Shown piece after piece: positions 1 through 9,667 of a DNA stretch of 64,000 nt. Below the pieces are notes generated by a model that made no database searches, was not told where the DNA came from, and saw nothing but the letters and a program-made list of their open reading frames with translations. The stretch's first letter is position 1. Each line of letters starts with the position of its first letter. The position numbers were made by a program, and so were the translations under genes. The stretch lies in NCBI RefSeq assembly GCF_031583025.1, contig NZ_CP134062.1, forward strand, positions 6,483,234 to 6,547,233. The letters are read 5' to 3'. The DNA is from Mycobacterium sp. Z3061 (GTDB lineage Bacteria; Actinomycetota; Actinomycetes; Mycobacteriales; Mycobacteriaceae).

Positions 1-70
1 AAGCAGCGGTGTTGATGCTGCGCTCAGGGCGGAGGCCACTCGCACTTCTGCGCCGTGGGCGCAGAGCCAA

Positions 71-1540
<1,470 letters not shown>

Positions 1541-1553
1541 CTACCATGACCAC

Positions 1554-1639
1554 GGAGGATTCGCCTAGTGGCCTATGGCGCTCGCCTGGAACGCGGGTTG
1601 GGTTAACAGCCCTCGCGGGTTCAAATCCCGCATCCTCCG
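1554..1639 (+). tRNA. serV: tRNA-Ser (anticodon GGA)
   Basis: An 86-nt cloverleaf. Acceptor arm GGAGGAT pairs with ATCCTCC, with discriminator G and no encoded CCA. The anticodon loop CTGGAAC sits on a 5-bp stem and gives anticodon GGA. A long class II variable arm precedes the T-arm GGGTTCAAATCC. It reads UCC/UCU serine codons. A serine tRNA lies here between aspC and lucA in M. tuberculosis as well. The symbol is by synteny. Confidence 0.95.
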
Positions 1640-1736
1640 CTGTACGGTCTGCCGTTTGACCAGGACCGATACCGGAACCGGCTGTCGGGCCCGGTCAATT
1701 TTCGGCGGCTTGGGTTCACCAGCTTGAGGGAGTGGT

Positions 1737-2600
1737 ATGGGGCGCAAGGTCGCCATCCTGTGGCACGCATCGTTCACGATCGGCGCCGGCGTCCTCTACT
1801 TCTATTTCGTCCTGCCGCGGTGGCCCGAGCTGATGGGCGACATCAGCAGTGGCGCGGGGATGACGCTGCGCATCGTGACCGGTGCCCTGCTCGGCCTGGC
1901 CGCCTTGCCGGTGGTGTTCACGCTGTTGCGCACCCGCAAGCCGGAACTTGCCGTGCCTCAGCTGGCGCTGACCATCAGAACCTGCTCGATCGTCGCGCAT
2001 GTGCTGGCCGGGGTGCTGATCATCGGCACCGCGATCAGTGAGCACTGGTTCAGCCTCGATACCGCCGGCCAGTGGTTGTTCGCGATCTACGGTGCCGCCG
2101 CGGCGATCGGGGTGCTCGGGTTCTTCGCGTTCTATCTGTCGTTCGTCGCTGAGCTGCCACCCCCGCCGCCGAAACCGATCAAGCCGAAGAAGGTCAAGGA
2201 ACGCCGGATCCGCGGGAAGAAGCGCGGGAAGGCCGGCGTGGCGGTGGCCGAGGACGACGAAGACGAGGACGAGGACACCGAAGACGAGGACACCGGGGAC
2301 ACCGGGGAGACCGAGGACACCGACGCGGCCACCGAAGAGACCTCGGAACAGGAAGAGGCCACGGAAACCGTCACCGCCGAAACCGAAGACGAGGCTGCCG
2401 CCGAAACCGTCGAGGCGCCCGCCCCGGTGCCGAGCGAGGAATCAGCGCCGGATGAGGCGGCCGCAGAGACCGTCGAAGCCCCGGCACCGGCCTCGGAGAA
2501 GACGGTCGAGTCGTCCGCGCGGTTACGTAACCGCCGCCCCACCGGCAAGACCTCGCACCGCCGCCGGCGCACCCGGGGCGGCGTCGCCGTCGAGGAGTAG
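1737..2600 (+). CDS. lucA: Membrane protein LucA (lipid uptake coordinator, Rv3723-like)
   Basis: In M. tuberculosis, LucA (Rv3723) stabilises the Mce1 and Mce4 import machines and so coordinates fatty-acid and cholesterol uptake at the inner membrane. This 287-aa protein shows four predicted membrane helices (about 9-26, 44-64, 84-101, 113-137). A proline-rich hinge follows, then a long, very acidic tail (about 170-260) of repeated Glu-Asp-Thr units, and an Arg-rich end. The ATG follows GAGGGAG at good spacing. The acidic tail looks somewhat longer than in the 254-aa M. tuberculosis protein. Identity rests on helix layout, length and position next to the tRNA and aspC. Confidence 0.85.
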   Translation: MGRKVAILWHASFTIGAGVLYFYFVLPRWPELMGDISSGAGMTLRIVTGALLGLAALPVVFTLLRTRKPELAVPQLALTIRTCSIVAHVLAGVLIIGTAISEHWFSLDTAGQWLFAIYGAAAAIGVLGFFAFYLSFVAELPPPPPKPIKPKKVKERRIRGKKRGKAGVAVAEDDEDEDEDTEDEDTGDTGETEDTDAATEETSEQEEATETVTAETEDEAAAETVEAPAPVPSEESAPDEAAAETVEAPAPASEKTVESSARLRNRRPTGKTSHRRRRTRGGVAVEE

Positions 2601-2608
2601 TTCCTGCG

Positions 2609-2977
2609 CTACACCAGGATCACCGGGATGTCGGTGTTCTCGTCGGTGTGATAGCTCGCGCACACCCGGTGGTAGCCGTCCGCGATCTGTAACGGGACAC
2701 CGGTCGCGTAGTTCCCGCGGATCAGCAGAATGGGCGACAGCGGTTGCCCCTTCTTGATCTTGGCCAGGTCCGCCGCCACGTGTGGGTTGTCCGCGTCGAG
2801 CAACCTCAACTGTGCGGCCCGGAGTATGTCCTTGGCTTTCTTGTGCACGACGTCACCGGCCCGGAGTTGTGCGGTCAACTCGTCGACGGTGTGCGCGTCG
2901 GCCACCAGTGCCAGATAGTCGGCGGCGGCCGGAAAGTCGTGACTCTCCGGCTTTTCCAGCCACTTCACGCTTGCCAT
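2609..2977 (-). CDS. Conserved hypothetical protein with ParB-like GYHR motif
   Basis: A 122-aa protein of unknown function, starting MASVKWLEKP. It contains a lysine-rich middle (KKAKDILRA) and a C-terminal stretch ending LQIADGYHRVCASY, which resembles the DGxHR core of ParB/sulfiredoxin-like domains. That resemblance is weak and no activity should be assumed. It converges tail to tail with lucA, 8 bp apart. An in-frame upstream ATG near 3031 would add about 18 residues, but neither start has a strong ribosome site. A longer open frame antisense to the lipoprotein gene is not protein-like. Confidence 0.65.
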   Translation of the reverse strand: MASVKWLEKPESHDFPAAADYLALVADAHTVDELTAQLRAGDVVHKKAKDILRAAQLRLLDADNPHVAADLAKIKKGQPLSPILLIRGNYATGVPLQIADGYHRVCASYHTDENTDIPVILV

Positions 2978-3071
2978 GCCGCAACCATAATTGGGATCGG
3001 TAGCGGCAGCGGCGATCTGTACTTCTCCCATGACGACGCCATCGGGGCGGCGCATGACGGAAGGAAGTCCA

Positions 3072-3557
3072 GTGAAGCGTGTTATCGCGGTGGCGATCGG
3101 AACCCTTGGCTGCGCGTCGGCGCTGGTCGGATGTTCCAGCGGCGGCCACAGTGCCAGCCCGGCGTCGAACGGCCCGGCGAGCGTGGCCACCAACGGCGGC
3201 GCGGGAACCGAGGTCAAGGTCGGCGGCTCGGACCTGCCGGGCCTGAACCCCTCCTCGGTGACCTGCGTCAAGCAGGGCGGCAAGATCAACATCGGCAGCG
3301 GTTCGACCGGCGGCCAGCAGGCGCTGGCGGTGGTGATGGCCGACGGCAACCCGCCCACTGTTGAGTCGCTGGCCATGGTCGTCGACGGCAACGCCCTGTC
3401 GGTCGCCGACAACATGGGTTCCAAGGTCGGCTCGGCAAAGGTGTCGGTGGACGGCAAGACCTACACGATTACCGGTCAGGCTCAGGGCGCTGACCTGAAG
3501 AACCCGATGGCCGGAATGATCACCAAGGACTTCAACATCAAGGTCTCGTGCGGCTGA
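3072..3557 (+). CDS. LpqH/19-kDa antigen family lipoprotein
   Basis: A 161-aa secreted lipoprotein. A short basic N-terminus (VKRVIAVAI) leads to a hydrophobic run and the lipobox LVGC at about residues 18-21, so the mature protein should be cleaved and lipid-anchored at that cysteine. A low-complexity Ser/Gly/Ala linker follows, then a beta-rich domain with two later cysteines (in VTCVKQ and VSCG) that can pair, as in LpqH and LppE. The GTG start has GAAGGAAG about 8 bases upstream. Members are cell-envelope antigens and TLR2 ligands in M. tuberculosis. The exact ortholog cannot be fixed. A strong hairpin follows the stop. Confidence 0.85.
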   Translation: MKRVIAVAIGTLGCASALVGCSSGGHSASPASNGPASVATNGGAGTEVKVGGSDLPGLNPSSVTCVKQGGKINIGSGSTGGQQALAVVMADGNPPTVESLAMVVDGNALSVADNMGSKVGSAKVSVDGKTYTITGQAQGADLKNPMAGMITKDFNIKVSCG

Positions 3558-3570
3558 CGAGGGGCGGTTC

Positions 3571-3605
3571 GGAGCGGCGGACGTGCACTGCACGTCCGCC
3601 GTTCC
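3571..3605 (+). terminator. Hairpin terminator after the LpqH-like gene
   Basis: A near-perfect 17-bp stem (one G-U pair) with almost no loop, arms 3571-3587 and 3589-3605. There is no U-tract, as is common in mycobacteria. It lies 13 bp after the lipoprotein stop and 29 bp before the TPR gene start, so the TPR-CHAT unit probably has its own promoter or depends on read-through. Confidence 0.75.
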
Positions 3606-3634
3606 GGATTGGACGCAGGACTTATGATGCAGCC

Positions 3635-5380
3635 GTGTCGATCTCCGACGACATCGAGCGTGCGCTCGAGCAGGCCCACAGCCTGGCGTTTGCGGCCGAC
3701 GAGGCCGCGGCCAGGGAGCTGCTGCTGTCGCTGATGCCGCGGATCGAGCAGGAGGATCGCGACGATCTGCTGCTGGAAGTCTTTGCTCAGCTCGGCGCCG
3801 TCTACCTGGTTCGGGGAGCCAATGACGGTGTGCGCGAATGCATTCAGCGCATCCGGGAGCCCCTGGTGATCTATCGGGGAATTCGGGCCGGCACGCTGCC
3901 GGAGGCGGCCGAGAAGGTGCGCATGTCACAGTCCGAGATCGACCGGATGATCTGCCGCTACTCGCGACGGGCGCAGTTTCTGCAGATCGGTTTGGCCGCG
4001 GCGGAGGGCGACCATGAGCAGGCCCTGGCTGCCCTGGATCTGCTGAGCGAACCCGGCTCCGATCTCCCCGATCTGGCCGGCGAACACGCGAACCTGATCA
4101 CCCACGCCCGGGTCCTGTGCGCGACGGCATTGTGTGACGATGACCTGCACGTGCAGTCCGCTCCGATGTGGGATCAGGTGCTCGACGTCTTGGACCGGTC
4201 CGCCGCCGGCACCGAATATGCCGAGTACATCTGGGTTTTGGCGGCCACCGGGTACGGACGATTCTGCATCGAGACCGGGCGTCTAGCGGAAGCCGAGCCC
4301 TGGTTGCGTCGGGCGGGAGCGCGTGCCCAGGCCAGAGGATGGCAACTGGCTGACGCACGAACGAAATTGGAGCGGGCGGCGGCCTGCTGGTCGGTCGGCG
4401 ACCACGTCATGACCGAGCAATTGGCCTCGGAGGCTTATCAGGTGATCAGCGGATACGCACGGGCACACGACGTGTCCCGCTGCTGGCTCTACCTCGGCCT
4501 CACCCGCCTAGGCAGCGGCGCCCTCGAAGAAGCCGACCGGTGCTGGGAACAGGCCGAACAGCATTGGCGCGAACTGGGCAAGCCCCTGTACCTACACCGC
4601 ATTCTGCTGCAGCGCAGCTGGATTGCGATTTTCTGGGGCCGGTTCGCCGAGGCTGTCGAGCTGATCGCCCAGGCCCGCGAGTTGCTCGACTCCTCCCCGC
4701 GCAGCAGCTGGCTGCAGTACGCACTGCTCGACAACCACCTCGGCACGGTGTGGCGGGCCGATGCGTTGTCGGACATGGGATTCGACGGATCGGGCGACCC
4801 GGAGGAGTCGTTGCAGGAAACCGAGGCACGCCAGGCCGAGTCGCTGGGAATCCTGCGCGGCGAGGTGGGCACCCCGGAGTATTGGCGCGCGATGAAGAAG
4901 CTGGAACAGGCCGCCGAACTCAAGGTGCCCGCCGCGCTGGCCGTCGACTCGGTGCGTTATTCGATCGCCGACGCCGATGCACGATCACGCTGGGCGGCAC
5001 GCATTTCGGCACCTGTGCTGGCAAGCGCCTTCGCCGTCGCCTGGGAATGGGAGAACACCCAACTGATCAGCGAATTGGTCGAATACCACAGTGCGCGCGG
5101 GACTTTCAACGCCGAACACCAGGAGCGCCGGATCGGCGAGTGGGAGTCGACCGCCGCTGCGCCGGGGTTCATCGAAGCCGGCGACGAACTCACACCGGCC
5201 ATCGCGGCCGCGGGTCCGTCCGGGACGCAGGGGGATTCGCTGACCCGGCTGGGACCGTTGCCCCCATTGCAGATGCAGCCCGGGACGACGGCAATCATGA
5301 GCCACTATCGCGAATTGGCGCTGCAGCGGTACGGCCGTGCGGTCACCGCACCCGAGCCGGCGTGGGCGACCTGGCCGTGA
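3635..5380 (+). CDS. TPR-repeat protein, partner of CHAT peptidase
   Basis: A 581-aa soluble alpha-helical protein made largely of tetratricopeptide-like repeats (for example around ALEEADRCWEQAEQHW and WGRFAEAVELIAQARELL). These usually form a superhelical binding surface. No enzymatic motif, signal peptide or membrane segment is seen. I chose the GTG opening VSISDDIERA because upstream sequence is the terminator hairpin. Its stop overlaps the next start as GTGA, so it is translationally coupled to the CHAT gene. By analogy with TPR-CHAT pairs it may sense a trigger or present substrate to the peptidase. This is inference; the protein may equally be a scaffold. Confidence 0.82.
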   Translation: MSISDDIERALEQAHSLAFAADEAAARELLLSLMPRIEQEDRDDLLLEVFAQLGAVYLVRGANDGVRECIQRIREPLVIYRGIRAGTLPEAAEKVRMSQSEIDRMICRYSRRAQFLQIGLAAAEGDHEQALAALDLLSEPGSDLPDLAGEHANLITHARVLCATALCDDDLHVQSAPMWDQVLDVLDRSAAGTEYAEYIWVLAATGYGRFCIETGRLAEAEPWLRRAGARAQARGWQLADARTKLERAAACWSVGDHVMTEQLASEAYQVISGYARAHDVSRCWLYLGLTRLGSGALEEADRCWEQAEQHWRELGKPLYLHRILLQRSWIAIFWGRFAEAVELIAQARELLDSSPRSSWLQYALLDNHLGTVWRADALSDMGFDGSGDPEESLQETEARQAESLGILRGEVGTPEYWRAMKKLEQAAELKVPAALAVDSVRYSIADADARSRWAARISAPVLASAFAVAWEWENTQLISELVEYHSARGTFNAEHQERRIGEWESTAAAPGFIEAGDELTPAIAAAGPSGTQGDSLTRLGPLPPLQMQPGTTAIMSHYRELALQRYGRAVTAPEPAWATWP

Positions 5381-6747
5381 GCGATCCGGACCGGCAAACC
5401 CTGGTACTGCGGTATGCCGACGTCGGGATCGCCACCTACGCGAGCCTGTGGGTCGTCGGCGAGCCGTCGCGAACCGTCAACTGGGTGGTGGAGGAGCCAA
5501 TCCTGTTGGCTGCGTTGCAAGAACTCGCCGGGGCCCTACCCGAGCCGCACGGGGACGAATCCCGTCGGGACGCCATCGAGAGGGCGCTGTCGCACGGTGC
5601 CTTCGCAACACCGGATACCGAGTTGACGGCGGCCTACATCCTCGGGGTGCTGTTGATCGGTGCCGCGGGCTGGCAACTCCTGTCCGAGTGTGTCGCATCG
5701 CCGCGGCCCACGTTGTTCATCTCCCCCAGCGCCCGGCTGGCCAGGGTTCCGTGGGGGCTGTTGGCGCTGCCGAAATCCGGTCCGAGCAAAGAGGAACTGG
5801 TGCGGGCCCGCCAGGATGCCATTACCGCCAGCGGCCGGGTCGCCGCCCGGATTCCCTGGCAACTTGCCTTCGGTGGCCAAGGTGTCAGAGACCACACCGA
5901 CGGGCACCGGTTGATGGAGCTGGCCGAGGTGCTGCTGGCGGTGCCGCAGAACATCGTTCACGCGCCGCGCACGGCCGCGCGCTGGGACGACAGGCGAGAC
6001 GGCCCACCGATTCTGATCCTGGATCCCCGCGTGCCCGGGCAGCGGCCGGACTCGGCCCTGGGCTCGGTGCTCGGCAGGCCCTCGGAGCACACACCATTGG
6101 CGCGGCACTTCGCCGAGCTGATGCAGCGGCGCGCGGTGCTACCCCGCGCGGAAAGTTCGGTTGAACTCTTCCGCCGCCAGGACGCTGACCGTAGGTGGCT
6201 GGCGGAGTTGCTGCTGGAGAAGCCGAGCCGGCTGGTCTACGTCGGACATGCCAGCTCCGCCGATGGCGAGTCGGGCCGGGCCGATCGGGCGGCGCTGCAT
6301 CTGGCGTGTACCGCGGCCGTACCCGGCGACGCGGCGGCCATCGGCAATCACCGGCCCCTGACCGCGTCGGATCTGATGTCGCTGCGTCTGCCGATGCCGC
6401 CCCGGGTGGCGCTGTTGGCCTGCGCCTCAGGCGGCGACTACCAGTTCGACGAGGCGACCGGACTGGTCGCCGCGATGATCCTGGGCGGGGCGCAGCTGGT
6501 GACCGCCACGCTTTGGTCGCTGCCCACTACCGCGGCGTACCGCCAATTCGCGCTGCCCACCGGCGATCTCGACCCGATGGCCGATGTCGTGTCCGCCGTC
6601 GATGCCGCACACCAGGAGCCCGATGCCGGGTACGCCGTAAATCGCTGGCAGCGTGCGCAAATGCGCCGCTGGCGGGACGGGGATGTCACCGCCAGCCCGG
6701 TGCACTGGGGCGCGCTGGTCACTTTCGCCGTCGACGGTGCGCGATGA
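5377..6747 (+). CDS. CHAT-domain caspase-like cysteine peptidase
   Basis: A 456-aa protein with a C-terminal CHAT domain of the caspase/separase clan. The catalytic dyad is visible: His291 in LVYVGHASS and Cys349 in ALLACASGG. It is followed by the conserved DEATGLVAAMILGGA helix, the strand/turn VTATLW, and the closing SPVHWGALVTF. The typical ISPSARLARVPWGLL strand is at about 115-129. The first 110 residues are unassigned. CHAT proteins in bacteria act as regulated endopeptidases, some in immunity and programmed cell death. Translation is coupled to the TPR gene by a GTGA overlap. Substrate and trigger are unknown. Confidence 0.87.
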   Translation: MSDPDRQTLVLRYADVGIATYASLWVVGEPSRTVNWVVEEPILLAALQELAGALPEPHGDESRRDAIERALSHGAFATPDTELTAAYILGVLLIGAAGWQLLSECVASPRPTLFISPSARLARVPWGLLALPKSGPSKEELVRARQDAITASGRVAARIPWQLAFGGQGVRDHTDGHRLMELAEVLLAVPQNIVHAPRTAARWDDRRDGPPILILDPRVPGQRPDSALGSVLGRPSEHTPLARHFAELMQRRAVLPRAESSVELFRRQDADRRWLAELLLEKPSRLVYVGHASSADGESGRADRAALHLACTAAVPGDAAAIGNHRPLTASDLMSLRLPMPPRVALLACASGGDYQFDEATGLVAAMILGGAQLVTATLWSLPTTAAYRQFALPTGDLDPMADVVSAVDAAHQEPDAGYAVNRWQRAQMRRWRDGDVTASPVHWGALVTFAVDGAR

Positions 6748-6749
6748 CG

Positions 6750-7124
6750 TCAGACCAGCGCCAGACCCGATGCCCGGACAGCCAACACGTCATCCGGCAG
6801 CGAAAGCTCCTCGCGCGCAGCGGGATCGAAGGCGACCAGCATCACCAGCCCGGGCCGTAGGGTGGACAGGTCCGCTCCGGATTCGTGGTCCATCAACCGG
6901 CCGACGAAAGTGTCACCGTGCACGCTCGAGACCTCGATCCAGATCTGGCGCTCTCCGCCAACGGCTTCCGGTCGGTCGTCGACGACCGTGCGCACGGTAC
7001 CCACCCCGACGGCAAGCCTGTCCGAGCCGCTCCGTACCCGCCGGGCGATCCGGGCGGCCCACACCGCGAAGATCGCGGCGACGACGATACCGGCCACTGA
7101 TATCCACAACTGGTTGCTGTTCAT
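6750..7124 (-). CDS. Small single-pass membrane protein in the CHAT locus
   Basis: A 124-aa protein with one N-terminal membrane helix (about residues 6-24, LWISVAGIVVAAIFAVWAA). A basic ARRVR stop-transfer segment follows, then a beta-rich domain with alternating Val/Arg/Asp that probably faces the cytosol. It recalls small NfeD- or OB-like domains, but I cannot assign a family. It opposes the CHAT gene, ending 2 bp from its stop, and is divergent from the 7209 gene across an 84-bp intergenic region. The placement between the CHAT pair and the second gene pair suggests a role in the same locus as anchor, target or regulator. That is only an inference from position. Confidence 0.72.
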   Translation of the reverse strand: MNSNQLWISVAGIVVAAIFAVWAARIARRVRSGSDRLAVGVGTVRTVVDDRPEAVGGERQIWIEVSSVHGDTFVGRLMDHESGADLSTLRPGLVMLVAFDPAAREELSLPDDVLAVRASGLALV

Positions 7125-7208
7125 GCGACCAGCTTCGAGCCGCCCGAGAGCTACCGAACCCAACTTTTCGAGTACCGGAACTTTTGCCGGTGCCCCTATT
7201 CTGTGGTC

Positions 7209-8537
7209 ATGAGCGCCGATCCGCAGGCCCAGCCTGCCGCCGACAGCCGTGTGGCGGGTCAACCCCGCCGCGCGGTGATCGACCGGGCCTGGCGCGCAAT
7301 CGGTCCCGGTGTCGAGGTGCTCAGCAGCGATGACGGCGGCCCGCTGACCCGCACCGTCAAACGGATCATCGACCCCCTGGTCCTGCGCCTGCGGGCCAAC
7401 CCGCAGTTCTCCACACCCGCCGTCGGTACCGACACGGCCGCCGAGATGCACGACCTGATCGTCGGCAACGGCGCTCAATTGCGTTTCGCCGCAGCCTGGT
7501 TCGAGGTGCTCAAACTCGAGCGTCGCAGGCTGCGGATTCGCAGCGGCAACGCCCAGGAACTGTACTTCCCGGTGTGCTTCGAACTGGCGGTGACCAAAGG
7601 CGCACCCACGCCACAAGATCGCGAGGCCGCCGCCGCGGTCCTGCACGAGGTGCACCAGGGCCGGGACCGCACCGCGATCGAGGTGCTCAACGACTACGTC
7701 GCCGATCCGGGCGTCGTCGCCGCCCTGGCGGCCCAACTGGAGGCCAGCTGGGGCGACGTCCGGGCCGAGGCGGCGGTACTGGAACCGTTCCTGGCGGCGC
7801 TCAGCACGGTGCTCGGCCCGGCCCGCAGCCACACCGCGGCCACGGCTCGCCAACGGGTGTGGTCTTCGGTGGTCGCTGATGCCACGCCGTACAACCTGGG
7901 CGCCCTGGTCCGGGTGGACGGGGCCGAACTGCCGTGGTCGATCGTCGAACTCGGCCTGAGTTCCGTTGCACCGCAACGACAACCGCGCGTGGCCGGCGGC
8001 TCCGACAGTGACCGTCCGCTGGATCGCACGGTGGTGGATCGGGTGCGCTCCACACTGCGGCGCGCCCTGGACCGCGACGCGTTGCCGGACGTCCCGTTGC
8101 TGTGCGAAGAGGAGGTCGACCGGGCCTGCGCGCCGTGGGGGTTGCTGGCCGAGGACAAGCAGGCAACGCTGGTGGCGGGCATCGAGGTCGCCGGCGAGCT
8201 CGCGCCCCTGGACCGGTCGGTCACCAGCCGTTATGCGCTGGCCGCACAGATCCAGGCGCGGCTGCGCAAGGAGGCTTACGTGTTGCATGCGCGGCGCTAT
8301 CTGGCCGAGGGCGGGCCGATCCATCCGCGGCAACAGCAGGTGGTCGAAGACCTGGCCAGATATCGGCAGCCGTATCTGAGCCGGCTGTGGGCGCGGCTGC
8401 ACGGACGCGATGTGTGGCAGGAGCCCTGCGAGGACGTCGACGACGTGCGGTCGCTGCTGGAGGGTGTGGCCAGGTCCGTCAGCCTCGACCATCGGCAACG
8501 CATCAAGTCCATGCTGGAACTGCAGGTGGCCGGATGA
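7209..8537 (+). CDS. Hypothetical protein, first gene of a coupled pair beside TPR-CHAT
   Basis: A 442-aa soluble protein that I do not recognise. It is mostly helical with many Arg and Asp, and has no obvious catalytic motif, membrane helix or signal. The middle carries FPVCFELAVTKGAP and the end SVSLDHRQRIKSMLELQV. Two candidate starts lie 6 bp apart (GTG 7203, ATG 7209). I prefer the ATG. Its stop overlaps the next ATG as ATGA, so the two proteins are probably made in fixed ratio and may form a complex. It is divergent from the small membrane protein and lies in the same accessory block as the TPR-CHAT pair. Confidence 0.75.
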   Translation: MSADPQAQPAADSRVAGQPRRAVIDRAWRAIGPGVEVLSSDDGGPLTRTVKRIIDPLVLRLRANPQFSTPAVGTDTAAEMHDLIVGNGAQLRFAAAWFEVLKLERRRLRIRSGNAQELYFPVCFELAVTKGAPTPQDREAAAAVLHEVHQGRDRTAIEVLNDYVADPGVVAALAAQLEASWGDVRAEAAVLEPFLAALSTVLGPARSHTAATARQRVWSSVVADATPYNLGALVRVDGAELPWSIVELGLSSVAPQRQPRVAGGSDSDRPLDRTVVDRVRSTLRRALDRDALPDVPLLCEEEVDRACAPWGLLAEDKQATLVAGIEVAGELAPLDRSVTSRYALAAQIQARLRKEAYVLHARRYLAEGGPIHPRQQQVVEDLARYRQPYLSRLWARLHGRDVWQEPCEDVDDVRSLLEGVARSVSLDHRQRIKSMLELQVAG

Positions 8538-9637
8538 GACTGGTGGGGTCCGTGGAGCAGCCGCTGCCGCTGGTGGCGGTGCTGGAAGTCAGCGGCGCGG
8601 TGCTGACGTGGGTCGTCGACGATCCGGCCGGGGCTGACGCCGCGCAGATCGACTTCACCGACGCCGCCCGCGCCGACTGGCTGTGGCAGGTGGTCGGCGC
8701 GTCGGGCCACGTCGCCCTGCTGTCGTCCGCCGGGGAAGCTCAGGAGGCCGGCAGCCTCGACATCGCCCCGGGAGCACTGGCCCCGCTGCACCGCCTGGCC
8801 CTGGGGCACTGGCTGCGGCGCTGGTGGCCGGCCAGCCAACGCGACGGCATCCCCGCCCTGGACCGGGCCCTGCTCGACGCCGAGGTGGCCCTGCTGACGG
8901 CCGGCGCCCAGGGCTATTTCACCGACGACACCCTGGATTCGGATGTGTCCCAACTGCTCGCTCCGCACGCCGCGGCTCTGACAGGCCACGCTCACTCCGA
9001 CGATTCGCGAGTGCGCGAAATGGTCCGCGCCGGTGCCGAGTTGGCCGACGAGGTCGGCCTGGAAGGCGAGGACTGGGCGGAACTGTCGGTCGCAGTGGAG
9101 GATTCGGCGACGGCACTGACCATGCCTACCGGTTTCCGTGACGATTACGCGCTGGCGGCCGGTTCGCAGCCGGGCCCCGGCCCGGGCACGGCGATCGGAC
9201 GGGGTGTCGCATCCATCAACTGGGGCGCGGTGCCGCCGGGCATCTTCGACGCCGCCGAGGACACCGTCGACTGGAGCGTCGAGGCGGCCGGTCCGGCCGT
9301 CGTCGCCGTGGTACGCGCGGCCGTCATCGGCCCCGACCCGGCCACCGATGTGGCGGTCCGGGTCCGCTCCGGCGACATCAGCGGCGCCGGCGCCCTGGAC
9401 GCCGGCGGCCGGGCCACCGTCCCCCTGGTCGACGGGCAGCGCAGCGGGTTGACGGAATCGGCGGCCTGGAACCACGATTGGCCGACGACGGCGGTGATCA
9501 TCGGCGCCCCGATGACCGAGACGACCGAACCGCGGGAGGCCCGGGACCGGATTCGCGCCTGGGTGCGGGCCCGGCTGGACCAACCGCCGCCCGATGCCTA
9601 CCTGGCCGAAGTCTTGGCGAGCGAGTCTTCCTATTGA
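8534..9637 (+). CDS. Hypothetical protein, second gene of the coupled pair
   Basis: A 367-aa acidic protein with no recognised family. The N-terminal half is helical, with a Trp-rich patch (ALGHWLRRWWPAS). The C-terminal part after a Gly/Pro linker (GSQPGPGPGTAIG, about residue 215) looks beta-rich, with regular Val/Ala strands ending in an Arg-rich helix. There is no signal peptide or membrane helix. It overlaps the preceding gene by ATGA. With the TPR protein, CHAT peptidase and small membrane protein it completes a five-gene accessory block of unknown function between LucA and the Rv3724-like cutinase. Confidence 0.75.
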   Translation: MRLVGSVEQPLPLVAVLEVSGAVLTWVVDDPAGADAAQIDFTDAARADWLWQVVGASGHVALLSSAGEAQEAGSLDIAPGALAPLHRLALGHWLRRWWPASQRDGIPALDRALLDAEVALLTAGAQGYFTDDTLDSDVSQLLAPHAAALTGHAHSDDSRVREMVRAGAELADEVGLEGEDWAELSVAVEDSATALTMPTGFRDDYALAAGSQPGPGPGTAIGRGVASINWGAVPPGIFDAAEDTVDWSVEAAGPAVVAVVRAAVIGPDPATDVAVRVRSGDISGAGALDAGGRATVPLVDGQRSGLTESAAWNHDWPTTAVIIGAPMTETTEPREARDRIRAWVRARLDQPPPDAYLAEVLASESSY

Positions 9638-9667
9638 GAGTTGCCCGCGCTTCCCTATGCTGAGCGA

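Noticed and set aside
1..70. End or start of dnaZX at the left edge, as expected from synteny
   Set aside because: Seventy bases show no clear coding signal or motif, so nothing can be assigned.
2978..3457. N-terminal extension of the small hypothetical gene antisense to the lipoprotein
   Set aside because: The extra residues are the reverse reading of a good lipoprotein gene and lack any family character.
3635..6747. TPR-CHAT as a CRISPR type III-E Craspase partner
   Set aside because: No Cas7-11-like gene, cas1/cas2 or repeat array is present in the window. The CHAT and TPR parts are separate proteins here.
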